Source: Pseudomonadota bacterium
GTDB taxonomy: Bacteria > Pseudomonadota > Gammaproteobacteria > Burkholderiales > Burkholderiaceae_C
Direction of reading: 5' to 3'
Assembly: GCA_021808445.1 (NCBI GenBank)
Contig: JAKBBP010000008.1
Span: 1-64,000 of the forward strand
DNA: 64,000 bases
Part shown: positions 37,083 to 45,320 of the stretch, piece by piece
Layout of the letters: every line of letters begins with the position of its first letter
How positions within the stretch are numbered: the first letter of the stretch is position 1
Notes under the pieces: model-generated
What the model was told of the DNA's origin: nothing
Seen by the model: only the letters and a program-made list of their open reading frames with translations
The model's database searches: none
Position numbers and translations under genes: made by a program

Positions 37083-37736
37083 ATGGACCGAGCTGAAGGG
37101 GCCCATCTGGTGTATTTCGCGGATCCGATGTGTTCCTGGTGCTGGGGTTTTGCTCCGGTGATCCAGGCCATCGGCGAGCGCTTTGGCGAGGACCTGCCCA
37201 TTCGTCTGGTCCTCGGCGGCCTGCGCCCGGGCAACGTCGAACCGATGGACGACCAGGCTCGCGCGGAAATGCGCGGGCACTGGAACCATGTGCAGGAGGC
37301 CAGCGGCCAGCCCTTCGACTGGAGCTTTTTCCAGCGCGAGGGTTTTGTCTACGACACCGAGCCGGCCAGTCGAGCCGTGGTGCTCATGCGCCGCCGCGGC
37401 ATGGCCGAGGCCCTGGCCGGATTGCACCGCCTGCAGCGTGCCTTCTACGCCGAGGGACTCGACATCACCGATCGCGATCAGCTCGCCGAGCTGGCGGCCG
37501 AATTCGGCTTCGACCGGGAAGGCTTTCGCGCCGGGCTGGACGAGCCCGGCACCCTGCGCGAGACCCGGGCCGATTTCACGCTGGCCGCCCAATCGGGGGT
37601 GAGCGGCTTCCCCACCCTGATCGCAGGCGGCGGCACGCGCGACTACGCCCTGCTCACCCACGGTTTCCAGCCCGCTCAGCGCCTGCTTCCCGCGCTGGAG
37701 CGATGGCTGGCCGGGCGGGGCGGGCGGGCCGCATAG
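37083..37736 (+). CDS. DsbA family protein (FrnE-like)
   Basis: 217 residues, cytoplasmic (no signal peptide). Thioredoxin fold with CxxC motif in DPMCSWCWGF (about residues 15-24), the DsbA helical insert, and the cis-Pro block GVSGFPTLI. FrnE proteins are oxidoreductases used in polyketide isomerisation or stress response. It is divergent from the TetR-GST-dehalogenase operon, probably under the same regulator. Confidence 0.88.
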   Translation: MDRAEGAHLVYFADPMCSWCWGFAPVIQAIGERFGEDLPIRLVLGGLRPGNVEPMDDQARAEMRGHWNHVQEASGQPFDWSFFQREGFVYDTEPASRAVVLMRRRGMAEALAGLHRLQRAFYAEGLDITDRDQLAELAAEFGFDREGFRAGLDEPGTLRETRADFTLAAQSGVSGFPTLIAGGGTRDYALLTHGFQPAQRLLPALERWLAGRGGRAA

Positions 37737-37743
37737 CGCAGGA

Positions 37744-37815
37744 CGGCCTGACGGACTGCATCCTCCGAGCCGCGAGCATGCTGGTGGGCCCTGCGGGGCT
37801 CGAACCCGCAACCAA
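37744..37815. repeat. Direct repeat, left copy, with displaced 3' part of tRNA-Ile
   Basis: 72 bases identical to 38602-38673, and nearly matching for 11 more. It starts eight bases past the stop of the FrnE-like gene. From about 37782 it is the 3' end of tRNA-Ile(CAT) (the acceptor and T arm), so it is a displaced tRNA fragment with 38 bases of flanking DNA. The two copies enclose higBA. This is the layout of integration at a tRNA gene or of a duplication. Confidence 0.85.
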
Positions 37816-37973
37816 GGGATGATGAGCGGAATTCAGGCAGGATTTCCGGGGAACTCCGGCTCGCCTTCGCCCGCCGCGGTCCGTAGAAGTCTGTCGTATC
37901 CGTCACGGTAGGCTCGGGTCAATCCGAGTGGTCACGTCGAGTCCGCGCAGCTGATAGCTGATACGCGACGCGT

Positions 37974-37979
37974 TACAAT
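37974..37979 (+). promoter_or_regulatory. Candidate -10 box for higBA
   Basis: TACAAT (37974-37979) lies seven bases before the higB start codon, giving a nearly leaderless transcript. Just upstream a 7 bp direct repeat (AGCTGAT AGCTGAT) could be an antitoxin operator. Confidence 0.45.
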
Positions 37980-37985
37980 CCGCCC

Positions 37986-38264
37986 ATGATCCGGTCGTTC
38001 CGTCATGCGGGTCTGGAGGCCTTCTACCGCACGGGCAGCAAAGCCGGCATCCAGCCCCACCATGCGCCCAGATTGCGGCTGCTGCTGACCGCCCTGGATG
38101 CTGCCAGGAGCGCGCAGGACATGGGCGCACCGGCGTGGCGTCTGCACCCGCTGTCCGGACGGCTGGCCGGACATTGGTCGGTGTGGGTGAACGGCAACTG
38201 GCGCTTGACGTTCCGCTTTGATGGCGCGGACGCCGAACTTGTCGACTACCAGGACTACCACTAG
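37986..38264 (+). CDS. higB: Type II toxin, RelE/HigB family
   Basis: 92 residues. HigB-type ribosome-dependent mRNA interferase: FRHAGLEAFYRTGS at the N-terminus, PLSGRLAGHWSVWVNGNWRLTFRF (the strand with the catalytic basic residues), and a C-terminal VDYQDYH. Toxin precedes antitoxin by nine bases, as in higBA. Enclosed by the tRNA-derived direct repeats. Confidence 0.9.
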   Translation: MIRSFRHAGLEAFYRTGSKAGIQPHHAPRLRLLLTALDAARSAQDMGAPAWRLHPLSGRLAGHWSVWVNGNWRLTFRFDGADAELVDYQDYH

Positions 38265-38273
38265 GGGAAGAAG

Positions 38274-38555
38274 ATGAGCATGCACGACCCGGCGCACCCG
38301 GGCGAGGTTCTGCGCGAATGGCTGCCCGAGGGCATGACGGTGACGCAGGCAGCGCAAGAGTTGCACGTGGCGCGGGTGACCTTGTCCAAGGTGCTGAACG
38401 GGCAAGCCGGCATATCCGCCGTGATGGCGCGGCGGCTTGCCGTCTGGCTGGGGACCTCGCCCGACATGTGGGTGAACATGCAGGCTCACTACGACCTGTG
38501 GCAAGCCAGCAAGGTGCGGCTTCCGAACATCAAGCCCCTGCGAAGGGCGGCCTGA
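38274..38555 (+). CDS. higA: HigA family antitoxin
   Basis: 93 residues. XRE-type HTH (TVTQAAQELHVARVTLSKVLNGQAGISAVMARRLAVWLG), preceded by HPGEVLREWLPEGM, the HigA signature. It binds and neutralises HigB and represses the operon. Confidence 0.92.
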   Translation: MSMHDPAHPGEVLREWLPEGMTVTQAAQELHVARVTLSKVLNGQAGISAVMARRLAVWLGTSPDMWVNMQAHYDLWQASKVRLPNIKPLRRAA

Positions 38556-38601
38556 GCGCCCGGCGCCGCCGGCCGAGGCGGCCAGATCGGATCGTGGTGG
38601 G

Positions 38602-38715
<114 letters not shown>

Positions 38716-38803
38716 GCGGCCGAGCGGCGGATTCTACCGGGCGCCTCCAGGGGCTTCTCGGCACTCGCGCCCGGGCGCTTGCGAGGCCGCGGACAATGGC
38801 TCG

Positions 38804-39331
38804 ATGGGACGGTGCATGCGTGGCGTCACCCTGGTGGAGTGCCTGGTCGTGATGGCGCTGACGGCCATCTGCCTGGCCTTGGCCTTGCCCGCTTGGCGCG
38901 ACGCCGTCCGGGCGCAGCGGGTGCGCGCCGCCAGCCTTGCCCTGGACGATGGATTGCGCCAGGCCCGGCTGCTTGCGCGGCAGCGCGGCGCAACCGTGCG
39001 GATCTGCCCGGGAGGCGAAGCCGCCGACTGCCTGGGGGCAGGGCGCTGGGAGCAGGGCTGGGCCCTGCGCGGCGAGGCGCCGCGGGGTGGGGGCCAGGCG
39101 CCGCTGCTGGGCGTGGGCCCCGCGCTGCGCGGTGTGCGCATCGAGGCGAGCGAGGTGCTGGAGCGGGGGGCCGGCTTCGACGCCGGCGGCTGGCCGCGCC
39201 GGCGCGGCGGCGCGCTGCTGATGGGGCGCTGGCGGGTGTGTCCGCCGGAAGGCGGCATGGGGCGCGAGCTGGTGCTGTCGGCAGCCGGGCGGCTGCGCGG
39301 CGCACGCATCGATTGCACGCCGGCTCCCTGA
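38804..39331 (+). CDS. Type II/IV pseudopilin, GspH/FimT family
   Basis: 175 residues. Short leader followed by the prepilin cleavage site G|VTLVECLVVMALTAI (about residues 7-8) with Glu at +5 and a long hydrophobic helix. The rest resembles GspH/FimT minor pilins (LDDGLRQARLLARQRGATVRICP). No other pilin genes are near. It lies beyond the tRNA, convergent with hrcA. Confidence 0.85.
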   Translation: MGRCMRGVTLVECLVVMALTAICLALALPAWRDAVRAQRVRAASLALDDGLRQARLLARQRGATVRICPGGEAADCLGAGRWEQGWALRGEAPRGGGQAPLLGVGPALRGVRIEASEVLERGAGFDAGGWPRRRGGALLMGRWRVCPPEGGMGRELVLSAAGRLRGARIDCTPAP

Positions 39332-39389
39332 GCCACGCCAGGCTCGCCGCGTCGCGCCGCGGGGGCCGCGCGGCCCGGACGTCCGCGCC

Positions 39390-40418
39390 TCAGCGCTGGC
39401 TGAGCGCGTTGCCCACCAGCTTGGCGGTGATGTCGACGATGCGGATCATGCGTTCGTAGGCCATGCGGGTCGGGCCGATCACGCCCAGGGTGCCGACCAC
39501 CCGGCCGTCCACCTCGTAGGGCGAGGTGATCACCGACAGCTCCTCGTAAGGCACCACCTCGCTGTCGCCGCCGATGTAGATGCGCACGCCCTCGGAGCGC
39601 TGCGAACTCTCCAGCAGGCGCAGCAGCAGGGACTTCTGCTCGAACAGGTCGAACAGGCGCCGCAGGCTGGCCAGGTCGCCGGCGAGGTCGTCCACCTCCA
39701 GCAATTGCTTCTGGCCGGAGATCACCACCTGCTCCTCGCGTTCGGCCGCGGCCTGGCCGGCGGCGGCCACCGCCGCCTGCATGAGCGCGACGATTTCCCC
39801 GCGGATGTTCTCCACCTCGCCGCGAAGCCGGGCCGACATCTGCTCGAAGTCCAGCCCGCTGCAATGGGCGTTGAGGTAGTTCGCCGCCTCGGTCAGCTGC
39901 GCCTGGGTGTAGGGGTGGCCAGAGACGATGATGCGGTTCTGCACGTCGCCGCTGGCGTCGACCAGGATGACCAGGATGCGCTGTTCGGACAGACGCAGGA
40001 ACTCGATGTGCCGGAAGGCCGCATCGCGCCTCGGGCTCATCACCACGCCAACGAAATGGGAAAGGTCCGACAGCAGGCGCGCCGCGTTGACGATGACCTT
40101 CTGCGGCTCCACGCTGGTCAGCTCGGAGCGGAAGCGCTGCTCGAGTTCCTGGCTTTCGCCGTCGCCGCGGGCCGTGAGCATGGTGTCGACGAACACCCGG
40201 TAGCCGCGCGGCGTGGGGATACGGCCGGCCGAGGTGTGGGGGCTGGCGATCAGGCCCAGTTCCTCGAGGTCCGCCATCGCGTTGCGGATGGTCGCCGCCG
40301 AGAGCTCCAGGCCCGAGGCACGGGATAGGGTGCGCGAGCCCACGGGCTGCCCATCGGCGATGTAGCGCTCGATCAGGGCTTTCAGCAGAACTCGGGCTCG
40401 GTCGTCCATGGAGCGCAT
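39390..40418 (-). CDS. hrcA: Heat-inducible transcription repressor HrcA
   Basis: 342 residues. N-terminal winged helix ([28 protein letters not shown]), then [22 protein letters not shown], a GAF-like region and the C-terminal [15 protein letters not shown]-type block. It represses groE and dnaK operons through CIRCE elements. ATG at 40418 or 40409. Divergent from nadK. Confidence 0.94.
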   Translation of the reverse strand: MRSMDDRARVLLKALIERYIADGQPVGSRTLSRASGLELSAATIRNAMADLEELGLIASPHTSAGRIPTPRGYRVFVDTMLTARGDGESQELEQRFRSELTSVEPQKVIVNAARLLSDLSHFVGVVMSPRRDAAFRHIEFLRLSEQRILVILVDASGDVQNRIIVSGHPYTQAQLTEAANYLNAHCSGLDFEQMSARLRGEVENIRGEIVALMQAAVAAAGQAAAEREEQVVISGQKQLLEVDDLAGDLASLRRLFDLFEQKSLLLRLLESSQRSEGVRIYIGGDSEVVPYEELSVITSPYEVDGRVVGTLGVIGPTRMAYERMIRIVDITAKLVGNALSQR

Positions 40419-40552
40419 TTTAAATTCCCAAGTCCCGGCATGGGGGCGCCCTGGGGCGCAGGGCCATCTGCCTGTGCTGTAATGCCACAAGGCAGGTTCC
40501 CGGCCTGCCGGCCAGCGTGCCCCGTTGCGCGCGTTCATCCGCCCTTCCGCTC

Positions 40553-41449
40553 ATGTCCGCACCCGTATTCCAGCACGCCATCCTGATCGGCAAGCCCGAG
40601 GCAGCCGGAGCCGGTCGCACGCTGGAGGACATCGCCTCGTGGCTGGCGCACGGCGGGGTCGAGCCGCTGATCGAGCGGGAAACCGCGCAGCGCTGTGAGC
40701 TTCCTGGCTACCGCGCGGTGGATTTGCGTGCCATCGGGCGCGACGAGGCGCGCAGCCTGGTGGGCATCGTGGTCGGCGGCGATGGCACCATGCTGGGCGC
40801 GGCGCGCCAGCTGGCCCCGTCCGGGGTTCCCCTGATGGGCATCAATGCCGGGCGCCTGGGCTTCATCACCGACATCGTCGAGGCCCGCTGGCGCGAGGCC
40901 CTCGGCGCCATGCTGCAGGGCCATTTCGAGCGTGAGCAGCGTGCGGTGCTGAGCGGGCGCGTGCAGCGCGATGGCGAGACGATTTTCAACGGCATCGCCA
41001 TCAACGACATCGTGGTCAACCGAAGCGGTGCGACCGGGCTGGTCGAGTTGCGCGTGGACGTCGACGGCTGCGCCATGTACGCCCAGCGCGCCGATGGGCT
41101 GATCGTGGCCACGCCCACCGGTTCCACCGCCTATGCCATGTCTGCGGGCGGTCCGATCCTGCACCCCAGCCTGCCCGGGCTGGTCCTGGTGCCGATCGCG
41201 GCGCACACGCTGTCGAATCGCCCCATCGTGCTGCCCGACCATGTGCGCATCGACATCGAAGTGGCCTCGCGCAGCGACGTGGTGCTGAACTTCGACATGC
41301 AGCATTTCGCCGACCTGCTGGGCGGAGACCGCATCCACCTGCAGATCGCGCCCTACCGCGCGGTGTTCCTGCATCCGCCGGGCTGGAATTATTTCTCGAC
41401 CCTGCGCAAGAAGCTGCGCTGGCACGAGATCCTGGGCGTCGACGACTGA
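40553..41449 (+). CDS. nadK: NAD kinase
   Basis: 298 residues. Phosphorylates NAD to NADP. GGDGTML (about 77-83) is the kinase motif, with INAGRLGF and ATPTGSTAYAMSAGGPI. ATG at 40553 is chosen by the conserved start of the fold; a GTG/CTG-type upstream extension is unlikely. Confidence 0.95.
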   Translation: MSAPVFQHAILIGKPEAAGAGRTLEDIASWLAHGGVEPLIERETAQRCELPGYRAVDLRAIGRDEARSLVGIVVGGDGTMLGAARQLAPSGVPLMGINAGRLGFITDIVEARWREALGAMLQGHFEREQRAVLSGRVQRDGETIFNGIAINDIVVNRSGATGLVELRVDVDGCAMYAQRADGLIVATPTGSTAYAMSAGGPILHPSLPGLVLVPIAAHTLSNRPIVLPDHVRIDIEVASRSDVVLNFDMQHFADLLGGDRIHLQIAPYRAVFLHPPGWNYFSTLRKKLRWHEILGVDD

Positions 41450-41484
41450 AGGCCCGGCACCGAGGAATTCCAGGGATCCCGAGC

Positions 41485-43197
41485 ATGCTGCGTCGTCTGC
41501 ACATTCGCCAATTCGTGCTGGTGGACGAACTCGAACTCGAGTTCGGCCCCGGCTTCACGGCGCTGACCGGCGAGACCGGCGCCGGAAAGTCCATCCTGAT
41601 CGATGCGCTCAAGCTGGCGCTGGGCGAGCGTGGCGATGCCTCCGCGCTGCTGCCGGGGGCGCCGCGCGCGGAGATTTCCGCGGAGTTCGACACTCCGCCC
41701 CAACTCGCCGGCTGGCTGGACGAGCAGGGTTTCGAGCCTGGCGATACCGTGCTGCTGCGCCGGGTCATCGACGCCCAGGGGCGCTCGAGGGGTTTTCTCA
41801 ACGGAAGTCCGGCGACCCTGGCACAGCTGCGCGAGGCGGGGGACGCGCTGGTGGACATCCACGGCCAGCACGCCTGGCAGAGCCTGGCGCGCAGCGACTC
41901 GGCGCGGGAGTTGCTCGATGCCTATGCCGGTGCCGCGGATGAGCGCGAGGCCTGCGCGCAGGCCTGGCGCGTGTGGCGTGACGCCGAGCAGCTCTGGCAG
42001 GCGGCACGCCAGGATGCCGGACAGATGCTGCGCGAGCGCGAGGACCTGCAGCGCGAGCTGGCCGAACTCGAGCGCCTGGCCCCGCAGCCCGAGGAGTGGG
42101 AGCCCCTGAACGCCGAGCACCGGCGGCTCGCGCACGCGGCCGAGCTCATCGAACAGCTGCAGGGGGCCTGCGCATGGCTGGACGACGAGGAAGGCGGCGC
42201 CCTGCGCCTGCTGGCGCGGGCCCAGCAGGCGCTGCAGCCGGCAGCGGCCATCGACCCCGGGCTGCAGCCGGCGCTGGAGCAGCTCGATCAATTGCAGACC
42301 CTGGGCGCCGAGCTGGGTCACGAGCTGGCTGCGCGCCTGCGCCAGGCGGATGTCGATCCCCGGCGCCTGGCCGAGGTGGACGCCAGGCTGTCCGCGTGGC
42401 TGGGCCAGGCGCGGCGCCAGCGCGTGCCGCCCGAGCAGCTGCCCGCGCATTGGCAGCGCCTGCGCGCCCGCCTGCAGCAGCTCGAGCAGGGGGCCGACCT
42501 GGACGCGCTCGCTGCGCGCGAGCGCGAGGCCCACGCGCGCCTGCGGGAAGCCGCGGCGCGCCTGAGCCAGCGCCGCGCCTCGGCCGGACCGCGCCTGGCG
42601 CAGGGCGTGCGCGCGCTCATGCAGGAGCTGGGCATGCGTGGTGGGGATTTCTCGGTGGCACTGCACGAGCTCGCGCAGATCCAGTCCGCCGGCGCGGAAT
42701 CCGTGGAACTGCTGGTGTCCGGACATGCGGGAGCCGAGCTGCGCCCGTTGGCGCGCGTGGCGTCGGGCGGCGAGCTCTCGCGCATTGCGCTGGCGCTGGC
42801 CGCGACCACGGCGGCGCAGCAGCCGGTGGGCACGCTCCTGTTCGACGAGGTGGATTCCGGCATCGGCGGCGCGGTGGCGCACACGGTGGGTCGCCTGCTG
42901 GGCGCCCTGGGGGCCGATCGCCAGGTGCTGGCGGTGACCCATCTGGCGCAGGTGGCGGCCGCGGCGGCGCGCCACCTGCAGGTGGACAAGACCAGTCGCG
43001 ACGGGCGCACCTTCAGCAGCGTGCGCGTGCTGGACCCCTCCGGTCGGGTGCTGGAGATCGCGCGCATGCTCGGCGGAGACGCCTCCTCCGAGGTGGCCCT
43101 GGCGCATGCCCGGGAAATGCTGCAGGGGGCCGTGCAGACTTCGGAGCCGCGCGCGCGGCGCGCACGCGCGGCGCAGGGCCGCGCGAAGGCCGGCTGA
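41485..43197 (+). CDS. recN: DNA repair protein RecN
   Basis: 570 residues, SMC-like. Walker A GETGAGKS (about residues 29-36), long coiled-coil arms rich in Ala/Arg/Gln/Glu, ABC signature ASGGELSRIALAL, and Walker B LLFDEVDSGIGG. It bridges DNA in double-strand break repair. It starts 35 bp after nadK. Confidence 0.95.
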   Translation: MLRRLHIRQFVLVDELELEFGPGFTALTGETGAGKSILIDALKLALGERGDASALLPGAPRAEISAEFDTPPQLAGWLDEQGFEPGDTVLLRRVIDAQGRSRGFLNGSPATLAQLREAGDALVDIHGQHAWQSLARSDSARELLDAYAGAADEREACAQAWRVWRDAEQLWQAARQDAGQMLREREDLQRELAELERLAPQPEEWEPLNAEHRRLAHAAELIEQLQGACAWLDDEEGGALRLLARAQQALQPAAAIDPGLQPALEQLDQLQTLGAELGHELAARLRQADVDPRRLAEVDARLSAWLGQARRQRVPPEQLPAHWQRLRARLQQLEQGADLDALAAREREAHARLREAAARLSQRRASAGPRLAQGVRALMQELGMRGGDFSVALHELAQIQSAGAESVELLVSGHAGAELRPLARVASGGELSRIALALAATTAAQQPVGTLLFDEVDSGIGGAVAHTVGRLLGALGADRQVLAVTHLAQVAAAAARHLQVDKTSRDGRTFSSVRVLDPSGRVLEIARMLGGDASSEVALAHAREMLQGAVQTSEPRARRARAAQGRAKAG

Positions 43198-43210
43198 GCG
43201 GGAGGCGACC

Positions 43211-44167
43211 ATGGGCATGCAGGCGCAGGAATCGAGCGGCTCGGCGCAGCGCGAGGCGCGGGCCTTGCGCGTGGTGCTGTTGTCCGGGGTGTCGGGTTCG
43301 GGCAAGACCATCGCGTTGAACTCGCTGGAGGATGCCGGCTTTTACTGCGTGGACAACCTTCCCCCGCAGCTGGTCGATCAGCTGCTGGAGGTGGCGCAGC
43401 AGGCCGGCTATCGGCGCCTGGCCATCGCCATGGACGCCCGCGCGCCGGAAGGCCTGGGCCTGCTGCCCGAGCTGGTGCGGCGCCTGCGCGCGCAGTGCGA
43501 CCTGCATTTCATCTACCTGGACTGCAGCACCGACACCCTGGTGCAGCGCTTTTCCGAGACCCGGCGCGCGCATCCGCTGACGGCCCGCCGGGGCGAGCAG
43601 GCGCGCGGCAGCGCGGGCCTGCCGGCGCCGGCCTCGGCGCCGGCGCTGGTCGAAGCCATCGAGCTGGAGCGAGAGCTGCTCGCGCCGGTGGCCGGCCTGG
43701 GACTGCATATCGACACCAGTGGGCTGCGCCCCGCGCAGCTGCGAGCCTGGGTGCGCCAGGCGGTCCAGCTGGAGGCCTCGCGCCTGACCTTGTTGTTCGA
43801 ATCCTTCGCCTTCAAGCATGGCGTGGCGCTGGACGCGGATTTCGTGTTCGACGTGCGCATGCTGCCCAATCCGCACTACGACCCGCAGTTGCGCCCCCTG
43901 AACGGACGCGACGCGCCGGTGGCCGAATTCCTGCGCGCGCAGCCTCCGGTGTTGCGCATGCTTTCCGACCTGCGGGCCTTTCTCGAGCAATGGCTGCCTG
44001 CCATGGCCGAGGACCAGCGCAGCTACGTGGTGGTGGCCATCGGCTGCACCGGTGGCCAGCACAGGTCGGTGTTCCTGGCCGAGGAACTGGGCCGCTACTT
44101 CGGGCAGCAGCATCGGGTGCTGGTGCGCCACCGCGAGCTCGACGCGGTCGGCGGGCCGAGCCCCTGA
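43211..44167 (+). CDS. rapZ: RNase adapter protein RapZ
   Basis: 318 residues. Walker A GVSGSGKT (about 27-34), then ALNSLEDAGFYCVDNLP, and the C-terminal RNA-binding block with GCTGGQHRSVFLAEEL. RapZ controls glmS through small RNAs. An insertion of about 12 Ala/Gly/Pro residues (GEQARGSAGLPAPASAPAL) breaks the middle of the nucleotide domain. ATG at 43211, 14 bp after recN. Confidence 0.92.
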   Translation: MGMQAQESSGSAQREARALRVVLLSGVSGSGKTIALNSLEDAGFYCVDNLPPQLVDQLLEVAQQAGYRRLAIAMDARAPEGLGLLPELVRRLRAQCDLHFIYLDCSTDTLVQRFSETRRAHPLTARRGEQARGSAGLPAPASAPALVEAIELERELLAPVAGLGLHIDTSGLRPAQLRAWVRQAVQLEASRLTLLFESFAFKHGVALDADFVFDVRMLPNPHYDPQLRPLNGRDAPVAEFLRAQPPVLRMLSDLRAFLEQWLPAMAEDQRSYVVVAIGCTGGQHRSVFLAEELGRYFGQQHRVLVRHRELDAVGGPSP

Positions 44168-44185
44168 GGTTTCCGGGCAGGCGCC

Positions 44186-45256
44186 TCAACCGGCCTCGTC
44201 CGCGGCGAGCAGCCTGCGCACCGGCGCGGGCAGACCGAGGGCCAGGGCCTGTTGCAACGAAAACCAGCGTCCGGCCGAGTCGGAGTCGGCGATGATGGCG
44301 TGGGCGCGCAGGCGAATCTCCAGCGGGTGCAGCAGCAGGTCCATGTGGGTCAGCACATGGCGCAGGGGATCGCGATGGCGTTGTTCCAGCACTTCGCCGA
44401 GTTGCCTGGCGTGGTGGATCGCCTGCTGCTCGTCGTCGTGCCCGGGCAGGCACCACAGCCCGGGCCAGATGCCCTGCGCATCGCGGCGCTGCAGCCAGAC
44501 GCGCGCGCCGTCGGCCTGCTCGCTGCGCGCCCACAGCAACACCCAGTGCAGGGTGCGCCGCGCGGACTTCGCAGGATCCGGGGAGGGCGCCGCGGGGGGG
44601 GCGTCGAGGTGGCGCGGGCAATCGGCGGCGAAGGGACAGAGCAGACAGTCGGGCTGCGTGGGCCTGCACAGCGTGGCTCCCAGGTCCATCAGGCCCTGGG
44701 TGTAGGCGTCCAGCCCGGATTCGGGAAGCAGGGACTCGGCCAGATTCCACATCGTGCGCAGCGTGGCGGCGTCGCGCGGGCGTGGCAAGGCGAAGGCACG
44801 CGCCAGCACGCGCTGCACGTTGGCATCCAGGATGGCCTCGCGCTTTCCGAAGCAGAAGGCGGCGATGGCGGCCGCGGTGGATCGACCGATGCCCGCCAGG
44901 GCCTCCAGGCCTTCACGGTTGCGCGGGAATTCGCCGCCGTGCCGCTCACAGACCTGCTTCGCGCAGGCATGCAGGTTGCGCGCGCGCCGGTAGTAGCCCA
45001 GGCCGCTCCACTGCGCCAGCACCTCGTCGAGTTCGGCGGCGGCCAGGGTGTGCACGTCGGGGAAGCGCCGCAGGAAGGGCTCGTAGTAGCGCAGCACGGT
45101 ATCCACCCGGGTCTGCTGCAGCATGATCTCCGAGACCCACACCCGGTAAGGGTCGCGGCTGCGCTGCCAGGGAAGGTCGTGGCGCCCGTGCTTGCGCTGC
45201 CATGCCACCAGGCGGGGCGCGAAGTCGCGGGGGTCGATCCCGCGTGCTGCGCTCAT
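44186..45256 (-). CDS. mutY: A/G-specific adenine glycosylase MutY
   Basis: 356 residues. Helix-hairpin-helix domain with LEALAGIGRSTAAAI, catalytic Asp in ILDANVQRVLAR, and the iron-sulfur cluster CRPTQPDCLLCPFAADC (C-x6-C-x2-C-x5-C). The C-terminal NUDIX-like domain reads oxidised guanine. Removes adenine opposite 8-oxoguanine. mutM, same repair system, lies two genes away. Confidence 0.94.
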   Translation of the reverse strand: MSAARGIDPRDFAPRLVAWQRKHGRHDLPWQRSRDPYRVWVSEIMLQQTRVDTVLRYYEPFLRRFPDVHTLAAAELDEVLAQWSGLGYYRRARNLHACAKQVCERHGGEFPRNREGLEALAGIGRSTAAAIAAFCFGKREAILDANVQRVLARAFALPRPRDAATLRTMWNLAESLLPESGLDAYTQGLMDLGATLCRPTQPDCLLCPFAADCPRHLDAPPAAPSPDPAKSARRTLHWVLLWARSEQADGARVWLQRRDAQGIWPGLWCLPGHDDEQQAIHHARQLGEVLEQRHRDPLRHVLTHMDLLLHPLEIRLRAHAIIADSDSAGRWFSLQQALALGLPAPVRRLLAADEAG

Positions 45257-45320
45257 CGGGTGGCGTGGCGCAGCCGGGCCGGGCTCGGGGCGGCCGTTGC
45301 GCCGCCGGCGGCGGCCCCGC

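Noticed and set aside
37782-37826. Second tRNA-Ile gene
   Set aside because: Only the acceptor/T-arm part is present; the anticodon arm and 5' half are missing, so it is a fragment within the direct repeat.
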